Positions 32,778 through 43,440 of a DNA stretch of 64,000 bases are shown piece after piece. Made by a program: the position numbers and the translations under genes. The notes below the pieces were generated by a model. That model did not search any database and was not told where the DNA came from. It saw only the letters and a program-made list of their open reading frames with translations. The DNA is from Mercurialis annua (taxonomy: Eukaryota; Streptophyta; Magnoliopsida; Malpighiales; Euphorbiaceae), in the NCBI RefSeq assembly GCF_937616625.2, contig NC_065575.1:34099001-34163000 (forward strand). Reading direction: 5' to 3'. The stretch's first letter is position 1; every line of letters starts with the position of its first letter.

Positions 32778-33519
32778 GAACAAAGAATCAATTCACCCCC
32801 TCAATTTGGAACAAAATATTAAATAGGTTGTTCTCGTCGTTTTTTGTACAAACAGACCTAAAAGTTGCGTTTTTGTATAAAAAAAAGCCCCTGAGAGAGT
32901 GAGTTTCTTAATTTTATTTAATTAACTTAATTAATCATTATTAATCATATCCTAATTGATTAATACTATAATTATACCTTAATTAAACTAATAAATTAAT
33001 TATATTTTACTTAAATTCATCAAAAAAATTATATTTTACTTAATTATACCCTAATTTACGCTAATAAAACACAACTAACTCTAATTCATTTTTCTTTTTT
33101 TTCACCGGAATTTTTTTTTTGGTTATTGCATCGGGTCTCTGCTCCTGCATCGTGGAAGACCAAACCCATCTGGATATGCTCCACGATAAAGAGCAGACCC
33201 GGATACACGATGGAGGAGCAATGCTCCTCCGGCAGCTGGAGGAGCTGAGGAGTGCTCTTCCTCCAAAAATAATTTTTTTAAATTTAGTTTTTTAAAAATC
33301 TTCAGGTATTAATTTGTAATATTTTGAAATAATAAGGACTATTTTAAACTTTTAATCAGGAGAGTGTGTTTTTAAATGTGGGTTGAGAATGGGTAAGCAT
33401 GAGAGAGGGGCTGATTCGACACAAAAATCCAAGTTTTTGGGTCTATTTGTACCAAAATCGACGAGAATGCCTCATTTGATATTTCGTGCCAAGTTGAGGG
33501 GTGAATTGATCCTTTGTTC
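32778..33519. mobile_element. Mutator-like TIR element with hairpin-rich GC core
   Basis: 742 bp with inverted ends GAACAAAGAATCAATTCACC and, reversed, GAACAAAGGATCAATTCACC. Arms extend about 110 bp. The flanks share CATTCTA, an imperfect target duplication of about 9 bp. The flanking repeat P lacks the element. The core 33127-33264 is GC-rich with several hairpins. Confidence 0.75.
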
Positions 33520-33598
33520 ACTCATTCTAACACTAATATTTCTATTTCTTCTGTGCTCTGATCCCCGCCTCCCCATAATTGGCATTTTTATTTTCTTG

Positions 33599-34211
33599 TG
33601 TTGGAATATGCCTAGAATTCTAAATCTAATTTGTTTTAGGATTCTAATTAGTGAAGTATTTAGGAGAATGATAACTATATTATCATTAACTAGTTAGGAA
33701 GTATAAATCCAATTAGGATTAATACTCCTAATACCATATAGATTATTTATTCCCTATATATAGCCTACCCCATTCACCTTTTAGAGTACATCAAAAAACC
33801 GAACACACAATGTAGACATTGATGTGAATAAGGAGAAAAAGGGGGTGTGTGTAATGTGAGGAATAAAAGTTAATTCTAACCCTTTTGGATTACTTCTTGT
33901 AGAAAGTTAAACACTTTGTGGGTTTTTCTTCTAAGGACATATTTATTAGAGATGTTCTCTATTTGGTGATTCTCCATCAATTTTTTACTCCTTTTGATGA
34001 TTAGTGGATGGCTCAATTCTTTCGCCCGTGGATGTACGCTTTAATGCAGAACCACGTAAATATCTTGTGTTATTTATTATTTTGCTATATTATTATTTGT
34101 TAATAAATCCATAGTTAAATACCTACCGAATGGTTTCGATTCCGCTGCGCATACTAATCCGATCACGACAATTGGTACCAAAAATTCAACATCGGTATCA
34201 ATGATTCAACA
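33599..34211 (+). repeat. LTR 1 of tandem array
   Basis: 613 bp, TGTTGGAATATGCCTAG to ATGATTCAACA, with a CCTATATATAGCC TATA-like element near 33755. TTGGTATCAGAGCC follows. Confidence 0.9.
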
Positions 34212-35395
34212 ATTGGTATCAGAGCCAATTTGGTTTTTCAGATTTATTATGTATTATGATTATTATGACAAAGTATTATTTGGAGGAATTTGCAAGGCGA
34301 AATTACTTGACACAAAGAAGATTGTTTGGAGATAGAGAAGCCACCAAATTCGGAAGTGCCAAAAGTCGTCAATTGAATACAGACTTTGGTACTAAAATTC
34401 TTTAGGAGATTTTTATGATGGAGATGCATATGCTACTTTAAACTACAAAGAAGAAAGGTACGACTTTTCTAAACACACAATTATTTGAGGATTTTATAGA
34501 GTCTTCATAAGATGAATGATTGAGGTAATCTCTTTATACTCTCATGAAATTCAATTAGTAATTTAAAAACTGTTTTTTAGAGTTTATTGAATGAAGAGTT
34601 CGTTTGAGCATAGTCAGATTTTGATAAAATCATGACATTGTAAAAGAGATTTTGTTTTGAATAAGTAACAATCTTATACACAAGATGGATTACAACGTTT
34701 GTAATTTGGAATGGCGTCACTATTGGATCGCTCATAAGCTAATTTGTTTGGAGATAAGCATAATATTTTTTATCCAGAATTTATGCTGATTCAAGTTGTT
34801 CATATCACATATGTGCCAATTTCGATTGGTTTTCCGAATATAACTGAGTTGATAGTGGAGTGTAGTTATGGGTAACAGTCAATACATGCATAATTTTGGA
34901 TTTTGGTTCAGTTAAGGGAAAGATGCATAATGAAATGGTTAGAGCAATAATGAATGTTCAACATGATTTCTATATGCACATGTCTAGTATCTCAGTATAT
35001 AAAATTACGAGTTTTATGGATTATTTGGCGATGAAGTGAGATTGGATGATGCACTTGTGATGTATGCTCATTGGGTTGGTCGACTTATGAATATTAAGGG
35101 ATATGCTACGACCTCAATATTTATTTTTTTATTTGATCATTATAGGCTACTAATGACGTTTGTTTCTGGTATCAGTTTTAAGAACAACAAAATTCGAAAT
35201 TTCGTGAAATTTTGATTGATACACCTGAAAATCTTCAAGTCATTTTGGTTACAGCAAGTTCAAGATGTTTTTGAAACTTGTATGGTTCTCCTCAAAGAAC
35301 CTCTTTTGGAATAAGTTCAGTTTGAACTTAAAATGGAGAAAGTGGAGCACAACAGTAATCACAGTTTATTAGAGAATTCAATTTAAGGTGGAGAT
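34212..35395 (+). other. Interior 1 of tandem array
   Basis: 1184 bp, nearly the same as 36010-37193. Pieces such as a short gag-like leader may exist but no domain could be recognised; all frames are short. Confidence 0.8.
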
Positions 35396-36009
35396 TGTTG
35401 GAATATGCCTAGAATTCTAATTCTAATTTGAATTAGGATTCTAATTAGTGAAGTATTTAGGAGAATGATAACTTTATTATCATTGACTATTTAGGAAGTA
35501 TAAATCCAATTAGGATTAAAACTCCTAATACCATATAAATTATTTATTTCCTATATATAGCCTACCCCATTTACCTTTTAGAGTACACCAAAAAACCGAA
35601 CACACAATGTAGACATTGATGTGAATAAGGGGGAAAAAGGGGGTGTGTATAGTGTGAGGAATAAAAGTTAATTCTAACCCTTTTGGATTACTTCTTGTAG
35701 AGAGTTAAGCACTTTGTGGGTTTTTCTTCTAAGGACATATTTATTAGAGATGTTCTCTATTTGGTGATTCTCCACCAATTTTTTACTCCTTTTGATTATT
35801 AGTGGATGGCTCAATTCTTTCGCCCGTGGATGTACGCTTTAATGCAGAACCACGTAAATATCTTGAGTTATTTATTATTTTGCTATATTATTATTTGTTG
35901 ATAAATCCATAGTTAAATACCTACTGAATGGTTTCGATTCCGCTACGCATACCAATCCGATCACGACAATTGGTACCAAAGATTCAACATCGGTATCAAT
36001 GATTCAACA
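35396..36009 (+). repeat. LTR 2 (shared middle LTR) of tandem array
   Basis: 614 bp. It acts as 3' LTR of the first unit (polypurine tract upstream) and 5' LTR of the second (primer site downstream). Confidence 0.9.
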
Positions 36010-37193
36010 ATTGGTATCAGAGCCAATTTGGTTTTTCAAATTTATTATGGATTATGATTATTATGACAAAGTATTATTTGGAGGATTTTGCAAGGCGAAA
36101 TTACTTGACACAAAGAAGATTATTTGGAGATAGAGAAGCCACCAAATTTGGAAGTGCCAAAAGTCGTCAATTGAATACAGACTTTGGTATTAAAATTCTT
36201 TAGGAGATTTTTATGATGGAGATGCATATGCTACTTTAAACTACAAAAAAGAAAGGTACGATTTTTCTAAACACACAATTATTTGAGGATTTTATAGAGT
36301 CTTCGTAAGATGAATGATTGAGGTAATCTCTTTATACTCTCATGAAATTTAATTAGTAATTTAAAAATTGCTTTTAAGAGTTTATTGAATGAAGAGTTCG
36401 TTTGAGCATAGTCAGATTTTGATAAAATCATGACATTGTAAAAGAGATTTTGTTTTGAATAAGTAACAATCTTATACACAAGATGGATTACAACGTTTGT
36501 AATTTGGAATGGCGTCACTATTGGATCGCTCATAAGCCAATTTGTTTGGAGATAAGCATAATATTTTTTATCCAAAATTTATGCAGATTCAAGTTGTTCA
36601 TATCACATATGTGCCAATTTCGATTGGTTTTCCGAGTATAACTGAGTTGATAGTGGAGTGTAGTTATGGGTAACAGTCAATACATGCATAATTTTGGATT
36701 TTGGTTCAGTTAAGGGAAAGATGCATAATGAAATGGTTAGAGCAATAATGAATGTTCAACATGATTTCTATTTGCAAATGTCTAGTATCTCAGTATATAA
36801 AATTACGAGTTTTATGGATTATTTGGCGATGAAGTGAGATTGGATGATGCACTTGTGATGTATGCTCATTGGGTTGGTAGACTTATGAAGATTAAGGTAT
36901 ATGCTACAACCTCAAAATTTATTTTTTTATTTGATCATTATAGGCTACTAATGACGTTTGTTTCTGGTATCAGTTTTAAGACCAACAAAATTCGAAATTT
37001 CGTGAAATTTTGATTGATACACCTGAAAATCTTCAAGTCATTTTGGTTACAGCAAGTTCAAGATGTTTTTGAAACTTGTATGGTCCTCCTCAAAGAACCT
37101 CTTTTGGAATAAGTTCAGTTTGAACTTAAAATGGAGAAAGTGGAGCACAATAGTAATCACAGTTTATTAGAGAATTCAATTTAAAGTGGAGAT
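36010..37193 (+). other. Interior 2 of tandem array
   Basis: 1184 bp, same length as interior 1, with a few scattered substitutions. No recognisable coding domain. Confidence 0.8.
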
Positions 37194-37814
37194 TGTTGGA
37201 ATATGCCTAGAATTCTAAATCTAATTTGTATTAGGATTCTAATTAGTGAAGTATTTAGGAGAATGATAACTTTATTATCATTGACTATTTAGCAAGTATA
37301 AATCCAATTAGGATTAATACTCCTAATACCATATAGATTATTTATTTCCTATATATAGCCTACCTCATTCACCTTTTAGAGTACACCAAAAAACCGAACA
37401 CATATTGTAGACATTGATGTGAATAAGGGAAAAAGGGGGTGTGTAGTGTGAGGAATAAAAGTTAATTTTAACCCTTTTGGATTACTTCTTGTAGAGAGTT
37501 AAGCACTTTGTGGGTTTTTCTTCTAAGGATATATTTATTAGAGATGTTCTCTATTTGGTGATTCTCCACCAACTTTGTACTCATTTTGATGATTAGTGGA
37601 TGACTCAATTCTTTCGCCCGTGGATGTACGCTTTAATGCAGAATCACGTAAATATCTTGTGTTATTTGTTATTTTGTTATATTATTATTTGTTGATAAAT
37701 ACATAATTAAATACCTACTGAATGGTTTCGATTCCGCTGCGCATACCAATCCGGTCACGAACCGGTCACGACAATTGGTACCAAAGATTCAACATCGGTA
37801 TCAATGATTCAACA
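37194..37814 (+). repeat. LTR 3 of tandem array
   Basis: 621 bp. It carries a local duplication (CCGGTCACGAACCGGTCACG near 37750) that lengthens it relative to the others. It is not followed by a primer site, so it is the outer 3' LTR. Confidence 0.9.
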
Positions 37815-38570
37815 CCTTGTTATCGTGTATTTACCGAATTTAATTTCGGTTATCTTTTTTTGGTCTATTAATTTCAGCGTCAATTAACCATCTTTGCCAT
37901 TTAAATTTGCGCAAGCTGTATGAATTTGTGAAACAATGAGAGAAGACATTCAAAATTTCAAAACATAAAATTTTGTGAAGGTGATTATTTGACTTTGAAC
38001 CACTTCTCATATTTGGATTCATATTATTACACCGCAACTCTTTTAGCTTAAAAGGAATTAGACAATTTTAAAAAAATTAATCTATGTTAATTTATATTCA
38101 CTTAATTTTTTGGCTCATGTGGACATGATTTATTTTAGACCATGATTTGGCTTCATCTTAACACTTCCACGTATTGGCTCAACGAACATAATCGCTCACA
38201 TTTGCGTAGCTTGATGTCGAATGTAACACAACAACAATGTAGAATAAGCCTTTCCTTCTACAAAGTGGGGCCGATGCGAAGTAGAAAATCAAACATGAAG
38301 GCTTCGTCGACAGTTGAAATAAGATGTGCGCTATATCTTAGATTGGTAGTGGTTTTGTTAGTGTGTTTATAATAATAGTAAAATCTATGCTTATCTCCAA
38401 CAAGATTGTAGAAGATGTGATAAAACGTTTGCTTCTATAACATGAAATAATGAACTAAAGATACGAAACCATTGTGGTTGTTTGTCTCTTTATCAATTTT
38501 ATGCATTATGAAATCTCAAAAGATATATTGCTTGCTTGCTTCATTTATTTGATTACGAATTTACTTTTTT

Positions 38571-39160
38571 TTTGGTATATGGTTTATGAGGTTTTTTGAA
38601 TGGGTCTCAATTATGAGACGGTACATATAAGCCTTCTACATTCAGACTAATCCCCACCCGAGTGGTGTAGGTCCCTTGTGGGAGGCAGACTTTGACCCCA
38701 AGTTTTAAACGGCTGCATACATGAATACGGTTCGAACCCGCGATCTCATACATGGTGGACCGAGTCTACCTAAAATTTCTCCTATACAAATGTAGTTGAT
38801 TCACGTTAAAAAAATTAAACATCACATACTTTACAATATCTCAATTCAACTTAAGATTGCACGTTCATTATGAAAGCAAGATCATCCTTGTTGTATTTTA
38901 ACTCAACAAAACGAAAAAATAAATAAAAAATAAAAAATGAAAATATTTAATAAAATAAAAAATTATTAAACAAGAGAAAAGGTAAAAGAGACTGATTAGC
39001 TATTTTGGTCGGAGCCCAGGAATATTTACATCCCTAAGATGGACAGTGACTCATTTAAACCTCTATGATCATCAAAAATAGTTCAAAAAGGATCATATCG
39101 TTAACACCATAAATTCTATTTTTTAAAAAATAAAAAGTGCAAATAAGCCCTAGTAGTCAA
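38571..39160. other. Intergenic DNA with no supported gene
   Basis: It contains GGTTCGAACCC at 38729-38739, which fits a pol III B box, but no matching A box or poly(A) end was seen. The rest is AT-rich. Confidence 0.4.
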
Positions 39161-39742
39161 AGTGAAAGGGGATTGAAGCGTCCAATGATGATTTTCAGAG
39201 AAATTTGTCCGGGTGACGAGTTATCGATCTGTTTGTTTGAATTTAAACAGGTTGGATCAATGTGCATTTGCAGAATTGAAGGATTAAAAAGTAATTAGCC
39301 GTGAATAGCCTATACAAGTCCAAAAAGATTGTGATATAAGTCTAAGAAAGTGGACTAATTGCAATATTTTAGAAGTTTATGGGCCAATTTAAAAGTTTCA
39401 CGGACTAAAATTAACCTTACCCAAACCCATAGGGTCCCATAAGTCGTTTTTAATAATTTCGGACGCCAAAATGAATTTTTATCCTCTTTTTTTACTTAGC
39501 TTGCAAGATTTATTGCGAATTTAACTAATTAAATAGTAGTTTTACCTAATCCTAACTCTAATTAGCTAATCTCTTCACTCATTTATAATGTTTAACTTCA
39601 CCTCTAACACTAACTAGCAAAACTCTAACCTAACTTAGACTCTAGGAATCCAAACCCTAACACTGACACACACCACGTTCTATTCTAGTCCATAAAACAA
39701 GCTAATACGCTTTAATTAGTCAATAACGCACTACTGCACACT

Positions 39743-40661
39743 TAGGGGTGAGCATCGGTCGGTTCGGTTTGCATTTTTTTGGTTTTTTGGATTTTCGGTT
39801 TGGAAAATTTCTAAACCGAACCGAACTTTTAGTTTGGATTTAAAAAAACCGAACCAAACCAAAACAAACCAAAAATTTCGGTTCGGTACGGTTCAGTTCG
39901 GTTAAAACCGAATTTGACTATTTTTAATTTTTTTTAATTTGTTATATTAAATTTAATTCAAAAATTAAATAATTAGAGTCTAATAAACTTCCATATATGT
40001 TTAAATAAAAATTATTAACTCATATATCAACAATAATTAAGATATAAACAAAAAATATAATATAAGCATATATGTGTACCATTTTTAAAAGGCTTAATCA
40101 CAAAAAAAAAAAACCCTTTTAGCCCCTTTTCAAATGCATCCCGACGTTGCAATTTTGTCAGTTGCAACCTAATTCGCACCTTTAATTTTCAATTCCACCC
40201 TCAAGTACTAAATTGATCTCTTTTTCATTTGAAAAAGTTAAAATAAGTCATCCATTTTTAACTTTTTATGACGAAAAGAGTTCAAACGAGTACTTTATAA
40301 GGGTTTTTATGAATTTTTTCCGAGTGAAAAAAGTCTAATTTAATTTTGAGGGTGGAATTGAAACCCAAAGGTGCGAATTAGGGTGAAACTGACAAAATTG
40401 CAACGTCAGGGTGCAACTGAAAAGGGGCTAAAAAGTGAGGGTTTTTTTGGTGATTAAGCCTTTTTAAAATATATATATTTTTTATATTAAAATTCAGTTA
40501 ATTCGGTTTTCCGACCCGTTCGGCTTTCAAAACACTTAAACCAAGCCGAACACCAAACTTTAACTAAAATAGAAACCGAACCAAACCGTTTTCACCGAAT
40601 AACCGAACCAAACAAAGAAATTCGGTTCAGTTCGGTTTGATTCGGTTCTTGCCCACCCCTA
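39743..40661. mobile_element. hAT-type non-autonomous element in the left arm
   Basis: 919 bp with ends TAGGGGTGAGC...GCCCACCCCTA and a near-perfect 8-bp target duplication TGCACACT/TGCACGCT (39735-39742 and 40662-40669). Subterminal regions are packed with AACCGAACCGAAC and GGTTCGGTT motifs, as in the two hAT copies at 20467 and 28129. No transposase. It contains a nested MITE. Confidence 0.87.
40091..40460. mobile_element. Mutator-type MITE nested in the hAT element
   Basis: 370 bp with ends GGCTTAATCAC...GTGATTAAGCC, arms of about 130 bp, and the perfect 9-bp target duplication TTTTTAAAA (40082-40090 and 40461-40469). Confidence 0.9.
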
Positions 40662-40784
40662 TGCACGCTGATCCGAAGCTGGAATCCACATCCGGATCAC
40701 CAGAAAACAAGCCAAAGACTCAGAACGGTAATTCAAAGGACCCAAATCATCTGTCTACCACTTTTTATCACATGTAATTTAGAA

Positions 40785-41066
40785 GGGTTAATTGCAAATT
40801 CATACACAAACTTTACCGTAATTTGCAATTACAACATAAACTTTGAAACTTGGCAATATTAGTAACCAACTTTACACTTTTGGCAAATCGATACACCAAA
40901 CACAAAAAACACTAATGTGGACATTGTTATATACCGCCATGTGTCGTTGCGTGATTGGTCAATGTACGAATTTGCCAAAAAAATGAAAGTTTGTTGACAT
41001 TGCCAAGTTTCAAAGTTTATGTTGTAATTGCAAGATAAAGTTTGTGTATGCATTTGCAATTAACCC
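40785..41066. mobile_element. Mutator-type MITE in the left arm
   Basis: 282 bp with ends GGGTTAATTGC...GCAATTAACCC and the perfect 9-bp target duplication AATTTAGAA (40776-40784 and 41067-41075). Arms of about 70 bp include TTGCAATTACAACATAAACT and its complement. Confidence 0.9.
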
Positions 41067-43440
41067 AATTTAGAATTGCTAGAATTGATGTGTTAGATCG
41101 CATGTTAGGTTGTTTTGCTGTGAAATTGCCTCAAACTGTGTTATTGGCATAAATTGTGCCTTTCCCATAATTGCCATGATTTTAAGATCTTAACATGATT
41201 GCTATGAAATTTACATTAGAAACATGTATGTAGGCTGTCTAAATATATTTTTATCATCGTATGTTGATATTGTTTAATTTAAACGCATAGAATGCATGCT
41301 CATAGCTCAAATTGCCATGATTGTCATGCTTTTTGTGTTCTTCGATGTTCTTGACATAATTACGACCAGATTTTCTCAGAAAAATAATTCTTTAATTTTA
41401 GAACGTTTATTCTTCAAGTCCGGTATGTTTTTGTGTGCTTTGTGATCGTTTTTAAGTGATTTCTCATGAAAACCAAATCAGACAGTGAACTGACACCTCT
41501 TGCTCGTCGTGGCGCCGTAGTGCTCCTCTGTTCTTTGTTCCCAGATGTTTCCAGATCTTCCAGAACCAATCCAGATCTTGTTTTTGTGTTTCTGGATTCG
41601 TTTGAACTCAAAATTAGGCCCCGATTGAGCCTACCAACATGTAATTTGATGTAGGTTTTATTTCTATTTTATGATAGGTTAAACTCAGTTATTATTGGGC
41701 CCAAAAGCCCAAAATTGTAATCCGCCATGTCACCCGAGCCTTGAAATCCAAGTTCGACGAGACATCAACTTCCAGACATGATTCCGGCTTCGTTTGAACT
41801 CGAAATCAATCCCAGTTTGAACTAGTGGATTCTTATAAAACAAGAAAAATAACTTCTTTATTCTAATCGAGTAGTATAAACATGCACATGTGCCGTTGAT
41901 ATGCAAACAAGTTTAGGAATACTTTTTAACCTTGTAGACTCGGAGTGTCTAGCACTCGTCTATCATGTCCTATCTATGTAATCGGAATCAGGACTCGATC
42001 AGAACACGGAAGTTCTTTGTATGTTTCATACGGATCCTATGATTCAAACTAGGGTTGATTCCAAGTTCAAACAAACCCGGAATGGCTTCTGGAATATATT
42101 TTGATCTCCGGCGGGAATGGCAGATTATAAAATATGGCTTTAAGCCATATATATTGGTTCTGTCCCATTATAACATAGAATAATATCCTACAACTAATTA
42201 AAAGATTATCGTCTCAAACAGGGCTCAATTACAAGCTCAAACGATCCCTGAAACACAAAAACAAGTCTTGAACGCATTTGAAAGATCTGGGAGAGTCTGG
42301 AGGCGAAGAAAAGTGGCGCCCTTTGAAGTGACAATGGCGCCACTGTGGGGTGGCGGTGGCACGGTCATGACTCGTTCGTGGGAGTTTGTCGTTTGGTTGG
42401 TTTCATGCAAAAAATACACAAAAACAAGCATAAAATACGTAGGGAAAGATCTGTGTAGGAATATATACTTAAAATATACATCCAATAACATCAAAAATAC
42501 ATCCTAACATGTTTCTAAACTCGAAGTCATGACATTCATGGTAAAAGCACGAAGTGGCAAACAATGACAGTTTGAGTCTTAATCATGCGTTCTAAGCATC
42601 AGATATAAACAGAATTAACATGTAATGATTAATATTGGTGGAAACAGCCTATAAACATGTTTCTACGTCAATTTCATGGAAATCATGTCAAAAGATAAAC
42701 AATATAGCAATGATTGCAAAAATATTAAAATAAACTAAGCATGCATCTTAACTCACAAAATTAAACAAACATGAAAGATAAGCAATAAAAAGATTATAAG
42801 AGATGATATTGGATCCCCAAAAATACCGTTATGAGTTCCTGGCTCATTTTTTGAAAATCTAGATGTAGAATCAAGCTTAGTATCAGTGTGCATCAGTGCG
42901 TTCTTAACTGATTAAAGGGTATTTAACTTGTTTTATTAGCCGGTGTGTGTGTGTGTGGTGTCTGGTTCGGCTATTGCTCTCTAAAATTAGGGGTTTTATG
43001 TGTTTTTCTATACGTACTGATGTTACCGGTCCGACCACTAGCTAGGCTGAGTTGATAGTGTATTTATAAAGGTTAAAGTTAACTTAGCGTTAGCTAGAGT
43101 CTAAGTTGTGTTAGGAGTGTACAAGTGAGGTGTTAGAGTTGGGTTGGAAGTGTGCAAGTGAGTATACAGATTCGCTTAAAAGTCAAATTAGGATAATTAA
43201 TAATTAAATTCCGATTAATACATGCATGGGGTGATAAATATGGTTAAATGACTTTTTTTGGGGCCTAGAAGTCTCAAAAAAAGCTTCTATGTTCTTAAGG
43301 GTTTGGGTATGGTCAACTTAGTCCGTCAAAATTGCAAATTGGCCCATAAACTTTTAAAATATTGTAATTAGTCCAATTTCATAGACTTGAATCACACACT
43401 CTTTGGATTTGTATAGGTTATTCACGGCTAATTACATTTA

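Larger units (their letters stand above)
33599..37814 (+). mobile_element. Tandem LTR array: LTR-interior-LTR-interior-LTR, non-autonomous
   Basis: Three LTRs (33599-34211, 35396-36009, 37194-37814) alternate with two nearly identical 1184-bp interiors. Each upstream LTR is followed by TTGGTATCAGAGCC, and the second and third LTRs are preceded by the purine tract AAAGTGGAGAT or AAGGTGGAGAT. The outer flanks are TCTTG and CCTTG, a slightly imperfect 5-bp target duplication. No pol coding is present. Confidence 0.92.
32540..38570. repeat. Diverged repeat Q, paralogue of 30541-31220, split by insertions
   Basis: The repeat resumes after each insertion: 32540-32777, then 33520-33598 beyond the TIR element, then 37815-38570 beyond the LTR array. 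The insertions are therefore younger than the P/Q duplication. Confidence 0.7.
39165..43437. repeat. Giant inverted repeat (foldback or long-TIR element)
   Basis: The left arm (about 39291-41830) and the reverse complement of the right arm (about 42040-43437) match in order over about 1.3 kb once the nested insertions in the left arm are set aside. Landmarks are GTAATTAGCCGTGAATAGCC (39291) against GGTTATTCACGGCTAATTAC, CTTAGACTCTAG, GAAACATGTATGTAGGCTGT, and CTTGTTTTTGTGTTTCTGG near 41577. Arms are diverged. The left outer part (39165-39290) matches 48263-49530 in inverted orientation, implying that the right arm is split by LTR DNA. Confidence 0.85.

Noticed and set aside
38729..38739. GGTTCGAACCC, a good pol III B box, suggesting a tRNA or SINE
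   Set aside because: I could not find a proper A box at the right distance, a cloverleaf, or a SINE tail.
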